Assembly: GCF_001704635.1 (NCBI RefSeq)
Contig: NZ_MAXF01000039.1
Location: 1-44,096, forward strand
From: Streptomyces sparsogenes
GTDB taxonomy: Bacteria > Actinomycetota > Actinomycetes > Streptomycetales > Streptomycetaceae
DNA: 44,096 bases
Reading direction: 5' to 3'
Positions within the stretch are counted from its first letter, which is position 1; every line of letters starts with the position of its first letter. The notes beneath the pieces were generated by a model. That model did not search any database, was not told the DNA's origin, and was given only the letters and a program-made list of their open reading frames with translations. The position numbers and the translations under genes are program-made. This document shows, piece after piece, positions 7,866-16,382 of the stretch.

Positions 7866-8567
7866 ATGGACAACCAGGGGCGGGGACTGCACGCACGCGT
7901 GCTGGCATCCCTCGGGCCCGCGATCACAGCGGGCGACTACCCGCCGGGCACGGTTTTGCGCACGGACGAGCTGGAGAAGCGCTTCGACGTCTCCCGCACC
8001 GTCGTCCGGGAGGTGGTGCGCGTGCTGGAGTCCATGCACCTCGTGGAGTCCCGCCGCCGGGTCGGGGTCACGGTGCGGCCCACCGAGGAGTGGGACGTCT
8101 TCGACCCGCAGGTCATCCGCTGGCGGCTGGCGGGCGCCGACCGGCCGCGCCAGCTGCGCTCACTGACCGCGCTGCGCTCGGCCATCGAACCGGCCGCCGC
8201 CGCCCTGGCCGCCGAGCACGCCACGCCCGAGCAGTGCGCCGAACTCACCGAGCACGCCCTCAACATGGTGGCCACCTCGCGCGGCCAGCAGCTCGCCGCC
8301 TACCTGGTCCACGACATCGCGTTCCACCGGGTGATCCTCAGGGCCTCGGGCAACGAGATGTTCGCGCGCCTCGGCGACGTGGTCGCGGAGGTGCTCACGG
8401 GCCGCACCGAGCACCAGGTGATGTTCAGCGACCCCGACCCGGAGGCGGTCACGCTGCACGTGCGGGTCGCCGAGGCCGTACGGGCGCGGGACGCGGCCCG
8501 GGCGGAGGCGTGCACCCGGGAGATCACCGTCGGCGCGCTGCGGGAGCTGGACATCCTGGCGCCGTAG
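7866..8567 (+). CDS. gntR: GntR-family (FadR subfamily) regulator of the gluconate/idonate operon
   Basis: 233 aa from ATG 7866. Residues 5-75 form a winged helix (VLRTDELEKRFDVSRTVVREVVRVLESMHLVESRRRVGVTVRP). Residues about 95-220 form an FCD effector domain with the metal-binding pattern seen in the family: D and H in VHDIAFHRVILRASGN and H in VTLHVRVAEAV. Regulators of this type near gntK usually repress until gluconate or 6-phosphogluconate binds. No RBS is obvious, consistent with a leaderless start. The gene ends 10 bp before a long hairpin at 8577-8634 shared with the convergent amidase gene. Confidence 0.9.
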   Translation: MDNQGRGLHARVLASLGPAITAGDYPPGTVLRTDELEKRFDVSRTVVREVVRVLESMHLVESRRRVGVTVRPTEEWDVFDPQVIRWRLAGADRPRQLRSLTALRSAIEPAAAALAAEHATPEQCAELTEHALNMVATSRGQQLAAYLVHDIAFHRVILRASGNEMFARLGDVVAEVLTGRTEHQVMFSDPDPEAVTLHVRVAEAVRARDAARAEACTREITVGALRELDILAP

Positions 8568-8576
8568 CCGGCTTGT

Positions 8577-8634
8577 GGTGAGTATGAGACGGCGACGCGA
8601 CGTTGCTTCGGCGTGTCGCCGTCTCATACTCACC
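8577..8634. terminator. 58-nt hairpin element, copy 1 (bidirectional terminator-like)
   Basis: Two perfect 20-nt arms, GGTGAGTATGAGACGGCGAC at 8577-8596 and its complement at 8615-8634, enclose an 18-nt loop. It lies between the convergent gntR and amidase genes, and AAAA follows on the plus strand. It aligns without gaps to a second copy at 43761-43818 with nine differences, two pairs of which are compensatory in the stem. It can serve as a terminator in both directions, but being dispersed and conserved in sequence it may also be a mobile or REP-like unit. Confidence 0.85.
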
Positions 8635-8655
8635 GCAAAACCACAGGGTGGGAGA

Positions 8656-10080
8656 TCAGCTCCCCGGTGCCCCGGCCGGCCAGCGCTCGTACCACCGCTG
8701 GTCGGCCTCCAGCTGCGCGGCGAGCGAGATCAGCCGCGGTTCGCTGTTGGCCGGGCCGAGCAGCTGGGCGCCCAGCGGGAGCGTGCCCTCCTCGTCGGCG
8801 AATCCCATGGGGACGTTCACGCCCGGCCACCCCAGGACGTTCCACGGCCAGGCGTAGGGGCAGGCCGCGATCACCGCCCGGTCGGTGTGCCAGCCGTTCA
8901 GCTCGGCCATGGCCCCGATGCGCAGCGGCGGGGTCGCGGTCGTCGGGGACAGCACCACGTCGAAGCCCTCGCGCGAGAAGATCTCCCCGACCCGGCGCCG
9001 CAGCGGCCCCTCGGCGGCCCGGGCCAGCCGCAGCGGCCCGCCGCCCAGGAGCCGGCCGTGCCGGACGGCGGTGAGGGTGCGTACGTCGAGCAGGGTGCGG
9101 TCCGGGACGTGGGCGGACCAGTCCCACAGGCCCGCCATCGCCCGCGGCAGGAAGGACAGGCCGACCCCGACCCCGTAGCGCGGCTCGGCCTCCGCGACCT
9201 CGTGCCCCAGGGCGGTCAGCCGCTCGGCGAGGCGCAGGACGGCGGCCCGGACGACCGGGTCGAGCTGCTTGGGGGTGCCGGTGAAGGCGGGCTTGAGGGA
9301 GAGCGCGATACGCAGCCGCCCCGGGTCGCGGCGCACGGCGGACAGCACGTCCACGGGCGGCGGCTGGTGCAGATCGCCCGGGCAGTTGCCGCTCGCGGCG
9401 TGCAGCAGCAGGGCCGCGTCCTCGACCGTGCGGGCGAGGGGGCCGTTGCAGGTGATGCCGTGGAACGCCTCGGGGTCCGGCCAGGTGGAGATCCGGCCGC
9501 GCTGCGGCTTGATGCCGATCAGATGCGTCCAGGCGGCCGGGATACGGACCGAGCCCGCCCCGTCCGAGCCCAGCGCGGCGGGCACCAGGCCCGCGGCGAC
9601 GGCGGCCGCGGCCCCTCCGGAGGAGCCGCCCGGCGTGTACTCGGGGTTCCAGGGGTTGCGCGTCAGGCCGAAGGCGGGGCCCTCGGTGAACGGCCACTGC
9701 CCCAGCTCGGGGGTGTTCGTCTTGCCCACGACGACGGCCCCGGCCGCGCGCAGCCGCCGCACCGCCTCGCAGTCCTCGGTCTTGGGCGGGAACTCCCCGC
9801 AGCACCCGAAGGCGGTCGGCTCGCCCGCCACGTCCGCGTCGTCCTTGACCGCGATGGGCACCCCCAGCAGCGGCAGCCGCCGCCCGGCCGCCAGCAGCCG
9901 GTCGGCCTCGTCGGCCTCGCACAGCGCCGCCTCGGCCCGTACCCGGCGGAAGGCGTTGAGGGTCCCCTGGGTCGCGGCGATGCGGTCCAGCGCCCGCTCG
10001 ACCAGCGCGCGGGAGGACACCTCACCGTCGGCCAGCGCTTTGACCTGCTCACTCAAGCCTTTCGGGATGACGCTGGTCAC
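8656..10080 (-). CDS. Amidase (amidase signature family)
   Basis: 474 aa from GTG 10080, preceded by GAGGAGG with six bases spacing; the frame further upstream to 10134 is discarded. Amidase-signature enzymes hydrolyse amides with a Ser-cisSer-Lys triad. The Lys is in PLLGVPIAVKDDADV, and the serines are in TPGGSSGGAAAAVAAGLVPAALGSDGAGSVRIPAA, where GSVRIPAA stands for the usual GSIRIPAA. RNPWNPEYTPGGSSGG and GPLARTVEDAALLL are also family landmarks. No signal peptide is seen. It is convergent with gntR and appears to be a single gene. Specificity cannot be told: amides, carbamates or acyl-amino acids are all possible, and it lacks the gatC/gatB context of a GatA. Confidence 0.9.
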   Translation of the reverse strand: MTSVIPKGLSEQVKALADGEVSSRALVERALDRIAATQGTLNAFRRVRAEAALCEADEADRLLAAGRRLPLLGVPIAVKDDADVAGEPTAFGCCGEFPPKTEDCEAVRRLRAAGAVVVGKTNTPELGQWPFTEGPAFGLTRNPWNPEYTPGGSSGGAAAAVAAGLVPAALGSDGAGSVRIPAAWTHLIGIKPQRGRISTWPDPEAFHGITCNGPLARTVEDAALLLHAASGNCPGDLHQPPPVDVLSAVRRDPGRLRIALSLKPAFTGTPKQLDPVVRAAVLRLAERLTALGHEVAEAEPRYGVGVGLSFLPRAMAGLWDWSAHVPDRTLLDVRTLTAVRHGRLLGGGPLRLARAAEGPLRRRVGEIFSREGFDVVLSPTTATPPLRIGAMAELNGWHTDRAVIAACPYAWPWNVLGWPGVNVPMGFADEEGTLPLGAQLLGPANSEPRLISLAAQLEADQRWYERWPAGAPGS

Positions 10081-10240
10081 GGCGGACCTCCTCGACTCGC
10101 TTCGCCCGCCCCCGGCGGGGCTGGGACCGGTCACGTGAGTTCGGCCACTCCCCCTTTACCGCACGGGGCGCTTGCGCGCACCCTGGGGCTGGGTGACGGC
10201 TGCCTCATGCCGATCATCGCCGAGTGAGAAGGACACCCGC

Positions 10241-10381
10241 ATGACCGACATCGCGGCACGCCGTGTTCGTTTCCGGTTCCGGACCGGTGGACCCTCCGAC
10301 GACGGGCCGCTGGAGGCCGTCCTCGGCTGGGTGCTGGCCGTCGTCATCGCGATGCTCACCGTCCAGCTCGGGCTGCTGTAG
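10241..10381 (+). CDS. Small single-pass membrane protein (46 aa)
   Basis: ATG 10241 has a clear RBS, GAGAAGGA at 10226-10233. The 46-aa product has a basic, arginine-rich front (AARRVRFRFR) and one hydrophobic helix near the C-terminus (LEAVLGWVLAVVIAMLTVQLGLL), so it should be a small inner-membrane protein with its N-terminus in the cytoplasm. No family is recognised. Its last 26 bp overlap the 3' end of the convergent hydrolase gene. Support is the RBS, the TM pattern and codon use; without homologues it remains tentative. Confidence 0.55.
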   Translation: MTDIAARRVRFRFRTGGPSDDGPLEAVLGWVLAVVIAMLTVQLGLL

Positions 10382-11099
10382 CCACGAGCGCGGGCTCCTC
10401 GCGGCCGCGCAGCCGGCGGTCGAAGAACGCCACGAGGGGCGCCCGCGGGCCTTCGGTCCGAGCCGCCGCCGGATCTCCGTCCAGCTCGGCGACATGCCCG
10501 TCCAGCTCGGCGATCGCCGTGATCCTCGGGTCGTCGCACAGGGGCGTCAGATCCGCCGGGCAGCCCGCCGACCCGCCGAACAGCCCGATCCTGGACAGGT
10601 CCAGGACGCCGGGGGCGAGCGACACGAGCTGGTCGAGCGCGAACCGGACGTCCGCCGCCCGGCCCTGCGGGAACCCGGCCGACCGCGCGTCGTCGCCGTG
10701 GTCGAGGACCACCACCACATAGCCGTGCGAGGCCAGTTCGTCGGCGAGCCGAATGCGCTCCGCACGCGCCTCGCCGGCGCCGGGCGAGCAGAGCACCACG
10801 GGCCGCGGGCCGCTCGGGTCCAGCGCGGGCGGGGCGTCCTGGTGGGCGGCGGCCCCCGGGGCCCGCTCGTACCGCTCGACCTCACGGGCGGGGTAGCGGA
10901 CGTCGACCCTCAGCTCGCGGGACGGCTTCGCCGCGCCCCCCGGGGCGGGCCGGTGGCAGTCGGCCAGGTGCACGGAGATCGTGCCGACGGGGTGCCGGCC
11001 CGTCGGCGCCGCCATGGCCCGTGAGGCGGGGGCGGCGAGCAGGGCGGAGGCGGTCGGTTCGCTGCGGTGCGGCCCACGGCCGACGGTGTAGGTCGTCAT
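10356..11099 (-). CDS. Alpha/beta-hydrolase (PAF acetylhydrolase-like), apparently degenerate
   Basis: 247 aa from ATG 11099. The N-terminal half matches Streptomyces lipases of the PAF-acetylhydrolase type: TGRHPVGTISVHLAD, VRYPA, PVVLCSPGAG, LASHGYVVVVLDHGDDA, then a nucleophile elbow GLFGGSAGC. Family members as I recall them continue for about 100 residues with an acid and a His in an HxSFTD segment before a C-terminal AFFDRHLRG. Here LDG is followed within about 30 residues by LVAFFDRRLRGREEPAL, so the segment expected to carry the catalytic His appears deleted in frame. It may be inactive. Convergent with and overlapping the 46-aa gene. Confidence 0.7.
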   Translation of the reverse strand: MTTYTVGRGPHRSEPTASALLAAPASRAMAAPTGRHPVGTISVHLADCHRPAPGGAAKPSRELRVDVRYPAREVERYERAPGAAAHQDAPPALDPSGPRPVVLCSPGAGEARAERIRLADELASHGYVVVVLDHGDDARSAGFPQGRAADVRFALDQLVSLAPGVLDLSRIGLFGGSAGCPADLTPLCDDPRITAIAELDGHVAELDGDPAAARTEGPRAPLVAFFDRRLRGREEPALVATAARAGR

Positions 11100-11243
11100 G
11101 TGTCGAGCATTCCGCGTCCGGCCGCCCACCACCATGTGGGGAGCCCGCCGTCTTCGGGTGGACCTGGGTCCACCTTGCCCGGCGACGCGGGTCCCTCCAC
11201 CCCACCCGAGCCCGTCCACTCCACTGCACTCCACTGTATGGTT

Positions 11244-11253
11244 TAGTGAACTA
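11244..11253. promoter_or_regulatory. Small palindrome TAGTGAACTA upstream of the B3/B4 gene
   Basis: In the 197-bp gap between the divergent hydrolase (start 11099) and B3/B4 (start 11297) genes, TAGT-GA-ACTA is the only AT-rich dyad. It lies 44 bp upstream of the start codon, inside TATGGTTTAGTGAACTATGG, so it could be a regulator site or part of the promoter. It is preceded by CCACT-type direct repeats (11216-11235). No regulator gene is adjacent. Confidence 0.35.
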
Positions 11254-11296
11254 TGGGGCCGCGCCCCGAGACCCTCACCGACCTCCAGGGAGAACC

Positions 11297-12028
11297 GTGA
11301 CACCCGACGCAGCGCAATGGCTCGACTCGGCCGCCATCGACCCCGCGGTAGTCGCGCTGCGCCCCGACTACCGCGCGCTCCTCATCACCGCCGAGGGGCT
11401 GCGCCCCGGGCCCAGCGACGAGTTCAGCGAGGGCATGCTCGCCGCGGCGGAGTCCACGGCCCGCGAGCTGCTGGGCGACGGGCCCGCGGAGCAGCACCCG
11501 CACATCGCCGCCTGGCGGGAGGCGTTCCGCGCCTTCGGGGCGAAGCCGCAGCGCACGCGGCCCAGCGCGGAGGCGCTGCTGCGGCGGGCGCCGGCCGGGC
11601 TCCCCCGGGTCGACCGGCTCACCGACATCTACAACGCGATCTCCGTCGCCCATGTCCTGCCGCTCGGCGGCGAGGACCTCGACCACTACGCGGGACCGGC
11701 GCGCCTGGTCCGCGCCACCGGTGACGAGACCTTCGAGACCACGGCCGGCGGCGAGGCCGTCGTCGAGCACCCCGCGCCCGGCGAGGTGGTCTGGCGCGAC
11801 GACGCGGGGGTCACCTGCCGCCGCTGGAACTGGCGCCAGTGCACCCGCACCCGGCTGACCCACACCACCACCCGCGCCATGTTCGTCCTCGACGCGCTCG
11901 GCCCCCTGGACGACGCCGCCCTGACGGCCGCCGGGGAGGCGCTCGCGACGGCCCTGACGGACGGCTGCCCGGGCGTACGGATCCACTCGCGCCTGGTCAC
12001 GGGCGCGTCCGAGGCGGTCGCGGGCTAG
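11297..12028 (+). CDS. B3/B4 tRNA-binding domain protein (PheT B3/B4-like)
   Basis: 243 aa from GTG 11297, RBS AGGGAGAACC. Stand-alone B3/B4 proteins resemble the editing domain of the phenylalanyl-tRNA synthetase beta chain. Landmarks are HPHIAAWREAFRAFGAKPQRTRPSAEALLRR, LPRVDRLTDIYNAISVAHVLPLGGEDLD, and later EVVWRDDAGVTCRRWNWRQCTRTRLTHTTTRAMFVLDAL, typical for the family. A role in hydrolysing mischarged tRNA is suggested for the fold but not shown for this subgroup. Its TAG stop is shared with the TA flank of the MITE that starts at 12028, so the last residues may have been altered by the insertion. Confidence 0.85.
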   Translation: MTPDAAQWLDSAAIDPAVVALRPDYRALLITAEGLRPGPSDEFSEGMLAAAESTARELLGDGPAEQHPHIAAWREAFRAFGAKPQRTRPSAEALLRRAPAGLPRVDRLTDIYNAISVAHVLPLGGEDLDHYAGPARLVRATGDETFETTAGGEAVVEHPAPGEVVWRDDAGVTCRRWNWRQCTRTRLTHTTTRAMFVLDALGPLDDAALTAAGEALATALTDGCPGVRIHSRLVTGASEAVAG

Positions 12029-12191
12029 GGCCCGTCTTCAAAGGGGGCGCCCTGCTCACGACGCCTGGCACGGCACCTCGCTGCGTTGTCGGAGTCGCCC
12101 GAGTACGCCCAGTACGAGGGCGATCCTCCGCCTTGCGATGCACCGCACCAGACGCCGCTCGCGGCCGGACGCCCCCTTTGAAGACGGACCC
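12028..12191. mobile_element. Intact MITE with 25-bp inverted ends and TA target duplication
   Basis: The left end starts GGGCCCGTCTTCAAAGGGGG at 12028, and the right end is the complement of GGGTCCGTCTTCAAAGGGGG ending at 12191; the ends match over about 25 bp with two differences. The element is 164 bp and is flanked by TA on both sides (12026-12027 and 12192-12193), as expected for IS630/Tc1-type mobilisation. It encodes nothing. It separates the B3/B4 gene and the mutase gene, which are convergent, and its left TA supplies the first two bases of the upstream stop codon. Confidence 0.85.
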
Positions 12192-12266
12192 TAGCGCGGT
12201 CCGCCCCCGTACGTGGCTACGTGTCCCCGACCCGATCCTGAAAGCAGACCGGAAACCGCCACCCGG

Positions 12267-13856
12267 TCAGAAGGACTTGGCGGGGACATACGTGCCCCAT
12301 ACGTCCCGCAGCGCGTCGCAGACCTCCCCCAGCGTGGCGCGGGCGGCGAGCGCGTCCTTCATCGGGTAGAGGACGTTGGCCGCCCCCGCCTCGCTCTCGG
12401 CGGCCTTCTTCAACGCCGACAAGGCCGTGCTCACCGCACCGCCGTCGCGCTCGGCACGCAGCCTGGCCAGCCGCTCCCGCTGCCGCTCCTCGATGGCCGG
12501 GTCCACCCGCAGCGGCTCGTACGGCTCCTCCTCGTCCAGCCGGAAGCGGTTGACGCCGACGACCACCCGCTCGCCCGCTTCCGTCTCCTGGGCGATGCGG
12601 TAGGCGTTGCGCTCGATCTCCTCCTTCTGGAAGCCCTGTTCGATGGCGGCCACCGCCCCGCCCAGGTCCTCCACCCGCCGCATCAGATCGACCGCGGCGG
12701 CCTCGACGGCGTCCGTCAGCGACTCGACGGCGTACGAGCCGGCGAGCGGGTCGACGGTGGCGGTCACGTCCGTCTCGTGCGCCAGCACCTGCTGGGTGCG
12801 CAGCGCGAGGCGGGCGGACTTGTCGGTCGGCAGCGCGATGGCCTCGTCGAAGGCGTTGGTGTGCAGGGACTGGGTGCCGCCGAGGATCGCGGCGAGCCCC
12901 TGGACCGCGACCCGCACGAGGTTCAGCTCGGGCTGCTGCGCGGTGAGCTGGACGCCCGCCGTCTGGGTGTGGAAGCGCAGCATCTGCGACTTCGGGTCGC
13001 GGGCGCCGAACTCCTCGCGCATGACCCGCGCCCAGATGCGGCGTGCCGCCCGGAACTTGGCGGCCTCCTCCAGGAGGGTCGTCCGGGAGACGAAGAAGAA
13101 CGACAGGCGAGGCGCGAAGTCGTCGACCGCCATGCCGGCGGCGAGGGCCGTACGGACGTACTCGATGCCGTCGGCCAGCGTGAAGGCGATCTCCTGCGCG
13201 GGCGAGGCGCCCGCCTCCGCCATGTGGTAGCCGGAGATGGAGATGGTGTTCCAGCGGGGGATCTCGGCCCCGCAGTACTTGAAGACGTCCGCGACCAGTC
13301 GCAGGGAGGGGCCCGGCGGGAAGATGTACGTGCCGCGCGCGATGTACTCCTTGAGCACGTCGTTCTGGATGGTGCCGGTCAGGTCGCGGGCCGCCACACC
13401 CTGCTCCTCGCCGACGAGTTGGTAGAGCAGGAGCAGCAGGGCCGCGGGGGCGTTGATGGTCATGGAGGTCGAGACCCGGTCCAGGGGGATGCCGGCGAAC
13501 AGCGTCCGCATGTCCTCGATCGAGTCGATGGCGACGCCGACCTTGCCGACCTCGCCGTGCGCGAGGGTGGCGTCGGAGTCGTAGCCCATCTGGGTGGGCA
13601 GGTCGAAGGCCACGGACAGGCCCGTGGTGCCGTGCTCGATGAGCCGGCGGTAGCGGGCGTTGGACTCTGCGGCGGTGCCGAACCCCGCGTACTGGCGCAC
13701 CGTCCAGGGGCGGCCGGTGTACATCGAGGGATAGACGCCCCGCGTGTAGGGGTAGGCCCCCGGCTCGCCCAGGGCCTCCTCCGGGTCCCAGCCGGCCGGG
13801 TCACCCGGCCCGTACACCGGCTCGACGGTAAAGCCCGACTCCGACTCGCGCGCCAT
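12267..13856 (-). CDS. Acyl-CoA mutase large subunit (methylmalonyl-CoA mutase family, no B12 domain)
   Basis: 529 aa, ATG 13856 after AGGAGG. This is the substrate-binding TIM-barrel part of a coenzyme B12-dependent acyl-CoA mutase: [84 protein letters not shown], and [44 protein letters not shown]. The Tyr in RGVYPSMY and Arg in PSLRL match the methylmalonyl-CoA mutase substrate pair rather than the isobutyryl type. The protein ends without a DxHxxG cobalamin domain, so it must work with a separate small subunit, which is not in this window. Exact substrate (methylmalonyl- or another branched acyl-CoA) is open. Confidence 0.88.
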   Translation of the reverse strand: MARESESGFTVEPVYGPGDPAGWDPEEALGEPGAYPYTRGVYPSMYTGRPWTVRQYAGFGTAAESNARYRRLIEHGTTGLSVAFDLPTQMGYDSDATLAHGEVGKVGVAIDSIEDMRTLFAGIPLDRVSTSMTINAPAALLLLLYQLVGEEQGVAARDLTGTIQNDVLKEYIARGTYIFPPGPSLRLVADVFKYCGAEIPRWNTISISGYHMAEAGASPAQEIAFTLADGIEYVRTALAAGMAVDDFAPRLSFFFVSRTTLLEEAAKFRAARRIWARVMREEFGARDPKSQMLRFHTQTAGVQLTAQQPELNLVRVAVQGLAAILGGTQSLHTNAFDEAIALPTDKSARLALRTQQVLAHETDVTATVDPLAGSYAVESLTDAVEAAAVDLMRRVEDLGGAVAAIEQGFQKEEIERNAYRIAQETEAGERVVVGVNRFRLDEEEPYEPLRVDPAIEERQRERLARLRAERDGGAVSTALSALKKAAESEAGAANVLYPMKDALAARATLGEVCDALRDVWGTYVPAKSF

Positions 13857-14014
13857 GGGTTCACGCCTCCTGCCGCTCCGGTGGCCGTGGGTCCTCCTCA
13901 CAGCATGCGCCGATGTTCGCCGCGCGGCAGCCCCGGGAAGCATGGAAGACGGATAGCGAAAGCGAACAGCGAACGGCGGGCGCCGCCGAGGGGCGGGGAC
14001 TGGGGGTCGGGGAG

Positions 14015-14896
14015 ATGCACCGGATATCGGTGGCCGGTACGGCGCTCGCCACGGCGGTGCTGGCCACGCTGGTCGCGGGGTGCAAGGAGCAGGGCGTGGC
14101 CGGCGCGGGGCACTCCCGCGCGAGGCCCGAGGCGCGGCAGAGCGCGGGCGCGCCCGCCCATGCCGCACCGTCGCCCCGGCCGCACCGGACCTGGCACAAG
14201 CCGTCGTACAAGCCGCGCCGCACGCACCGGCCCGTGCCGCCCCGCCGGGCCGCCCCGCCCGCGCCGGCGGCCGTGATCGCCTTCGGCACGAGCGGCGAGC
14301 GGGTGCGCGAGCTACAGGCGCGGCTGCGCCGGCTGGGCCTCTTCGACCGCAATCCGACCGGCTATTTCGGCACGGTCACCCGCTCCTCCGTCCAGGCCTA
14401 CCAGCGCGCCCACGGCCTGGCGGCCACCGGCTCGGTCGACAGCCGCACCTGGAACTCCCTGCGCACCGCCACCAAGCGGCCCACGCGCGACGAGCTGTAC
14501 CCGCCGACCGCCAACCCGCTCGCCAAGCCCGACCCGCGCTGTATGACGGGGCGGGTGCTGTGCATCAGCAAGACGAGCCGCACCCTCGCCTGGATGATCA
14601 ACGGCAAGGTGGTCTCGGCGATGGACGTGCGGTTCGGCTCGCAGTACACGCCGACGCGGGAGGGGCTGTTCCAGGTCGACTTCAAGAGCCGCGACCACGT
14701 CTCGACGATCTACCACACCCCGATGCCGTACGCGATGTTCTTCAGCGGCGGCCAGGCGGTGCACTACTCGGCGGACTTCGCCGCCCGGGGCTACAGCGGC
14801 GCCTCGCACGGCTGCGTCAACGTGCGGGACAAGGGCCGGATCGCCGCGCTCTTCGACCAGGTCCGGACGGGTGACAAGGTCGTGGTCTACAAGTAG
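14015..14896 (+). CDS. L,D-transpeptidase lipoprotein with peptidoglycan-binding domain
   Basis: 293 aa from ATG 14015. A lipoprotein signal ends in the lipobox LVAGC (Cys 23), followed by a proline/arginine-rich linker to about residue 90. A PG_binding_1 domain follows ([48 protein letters not shown]). The C-terminal YkuD catalytic domain ends in [24 protein letters not shown], carrying the SHGC nucleophile motif. Such enzymes make 3-3 crosslinks in peptidoglycan or attach proteins to it, outside the membrane. It is divergent from the mutase and is followed by a strong terminator at 14952. Confidence 0.93.
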   Translation: MHRISVAGTALATAVLATLVAGCKEQGVAGAGHSRARPEARQSAGAPAHAAPSPRPHRTWHKPSYKPRRTHRPVPPRRAAPPAPAAVIAFGTSGERVRELQARLRRLGLFDRNPTGYFGTVTRSSVQAYQRAHGLAATGSVDSRTWNSLRTATKRPTRDELYPPTANPLAKPDPRCMTGRVLCISKTSRTLAWMINGKVVSAMDVRFGSQYTPTREGLFQVDFKSRDHVSTIYHTPMPYAMFFSGGQAVHYSADFAARGYSGASHGCVNVRDKGRIAALFDQVRTGDKVVVYK

Positions 14897-14951
14897 GCCC
14901 GGCCGGCGGGCAGGCCATGGGGTCATGAGACGGGGCATGGGGTGAGAGAAG

Positions 14952-14990
14952 GGCGCGGGCAGGGCCGGGGGAACGTGCCCTGCCCGCGCC
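14952..14990. terminator. Bidirectional hairpin terminator
   Basis: GGCGCGGGCAGGGC (14952-14965) and its exact complement (14977-14990) form a 14-bp stem with an 11-nt loop between the convergent L,D-transpeptidase and the membrane-protein gene. No U tract follows, as is usual in Streptomyces. Confidence 0.85.
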
Positions 14991-15062
14991 ATGGGCGCGG
15001 AGCCGTCGGTACGGGGGGAACCTCGGCTCCCGCGCGGGGCCGATGACCAGTCGGCCTGTTTC

Positions 15063-16382
15063 TTACAGCGTCACCCTCGAAGAAAATGTCACACCCGGAT
15101 TCCGGATGCCGTTCCTCGCGGTGTCGCCCGCGGCCGCCGTCGTCGCGGCGGCGGTGGACGCCGCGCCCGTGGCGGTGGGCGCCACGGGGTCGGTGTCGGG
15201 GGTCACCCCATCGGTGTCGGGGGTCACCGGGTCCGCGTCGGGGGTCGCCGGGTCGGACGGGGGCGGGGGCGCCGGGACACCGTCAGTGCCGGTGCCCCCG
15301 TCCTCTTTTCCCGGGCCGGTCCCGTCGTCGCCGTGGCCGCTGTTGCCGGAGTCGCCGCCCTGACCGCCGCTGCCGCCGCCGCTGTTACCGCTGTTGTCGC
15401 CGCTGTTGCTGCCGTTGTTGCCGCCGCTGCGCGGGGTGCCCTCGCTGCCGGCGTCGTCGACGACCGCGGCGCAGTAGCTGTGTATCGCGGTCGGGCTGCC
15501 CGCCGCCTTCTCCAGCTTCCGCAGGTCCTTGGCGTCGATGGCCGCGGCGTCGCCGCTCTCCGCGGCCAGGTACTGGCGGCAGACGGTGAGCGCCCAGCCC
15601 TTCCCGCCGGCGCCGTGCGAGCCCTGCGACGCGGAGTCGTCCGCGCCCTTGCCCTTGTTCTTGTCGTCATCGGCGTCCGTACCGTCGTCCCCGGCCCCGT
15701 GGCCCGGGGACGTCCGCGAGCCGTCGCCGCCCCGGGAGACACCGCCGCCGGAATCGTGGTCGGCCGATCCACCCGTTCCGGGCGGCGTCCGGCTGTCCGG
15801 GGAGATCCGGGGCGCGGCCGATCTCTCGCCGGTGGTGCCGCCGGCGGGCATGCTCACCGTGGGCCCGGGCGCACCGTCGTCCCGGCCGAAAGGCAGCACC
15901 CCCGCGGCCGTCGCGACCGCGAATCCGCTGAGCGCGCAGCCGGCCAGCGCGGCGACCAGTCCCACGTGCAGCGGTCGGCGCAGCCGCGCCTGCCCGCCCG
16001 GCTCGCCCGAGGGTCGCGCCATCCGGAACACCCCAGGGGTGTCCGAGCCGCCGCCGGCGCCGAATCGTACGCCCCGGCCGGTCCGCCCCGCCCGCTGCGC
16101 GCGCTCGGCCTGCTCGGCCCGCGCCGCGCGGAACGCGGCCACCGCCGCCTCCTCGCCCGGGAGGGCCGCCTGGCCGTCGGCCGCGCCGCCCGCCGCCGGG
16201 CGGGACGCCTCGGCCACGGCACCGAGCACGGCGGCCAGCCGCTCCGCTTCCTCCCGCGACCGGTCCGACCGGCCGTTTCGCCCGCCATCGGAGTCGCCGG
16301 GTCCTGCCCAGGCCGGCTCACCACGAAGCAACCGCTCCGCCGCATCGTCATCCAGCCAGCTGTAGCGGTGGTCGTCGGCCAT
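15063..16382 (-). CDS. Sigma-linked single-pass membrane protein with Gly/Asn-rich exterior
   Basis: 439 aa from ATG 16382 (AAGGA six bases upstream), which overlaps the sigma stop TGA by one base; GTG 16385 would give a GTGA overlap. A cytosolic N-terminal part starts MADDHRYSWLDDDAAERLLRGE and includes DRLAAVLGAV-like and AAVAAFRAAR segments. One membrane helix follows (LHVGLVAALAGCALSGFAVATAAGVL, about residues 138-163). The outer part is low-complexity Ser/Gly/Asp, then a conserved-looking island WALTVCRQYLAAESGDAAAIDAKDLRKLEKAAGS..YC, a Gly/Asn tract and Thr/Pro/Asp repeats. Position and topology suggest an anti-sigma or sigma-sensing role, but there is no zinc-binding ZAS motif, so this is inference. 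Confidence 0.75.
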   Translation of the reverse strand: MADDHRYSWLDDDAAERLLRGEPAWAGPGDSDGGRNGRSDRSREEAERLAAVLGAVAEASRPAAGGAADGQAALPGEEAAVAAFRAARAEQAERAQRAGRTGRGVRFGAGGGSDTPGVFRMARPSGEPGGQARLRRPLHVGLVAALAGCALSGFAVATAAGVLPFGRDDGAPGPTVSMPAGGTTGERSAAPRISPDSRTPPGTGGSADHDSGGGVSRGGDGSRTSPGHGAGDDGTDADDDKNKGKGADDSASQGSHGAGGKGWALTVCRQYLAAESGDAAAIDAKDLRKLEKAAGSPTAIHSYCAAVVDDAGSEGTPRSGGNNGSNSGDNSGNSGGGSGGQGGDSGNSGHGDDGTGPGKEDGGTGTDGVPAPPPPSDPATPDADPVTPDTDGVTPDTDPVAPTATGAASTAAATTAAAGDTARNGIRNPGVTFSSRVTL

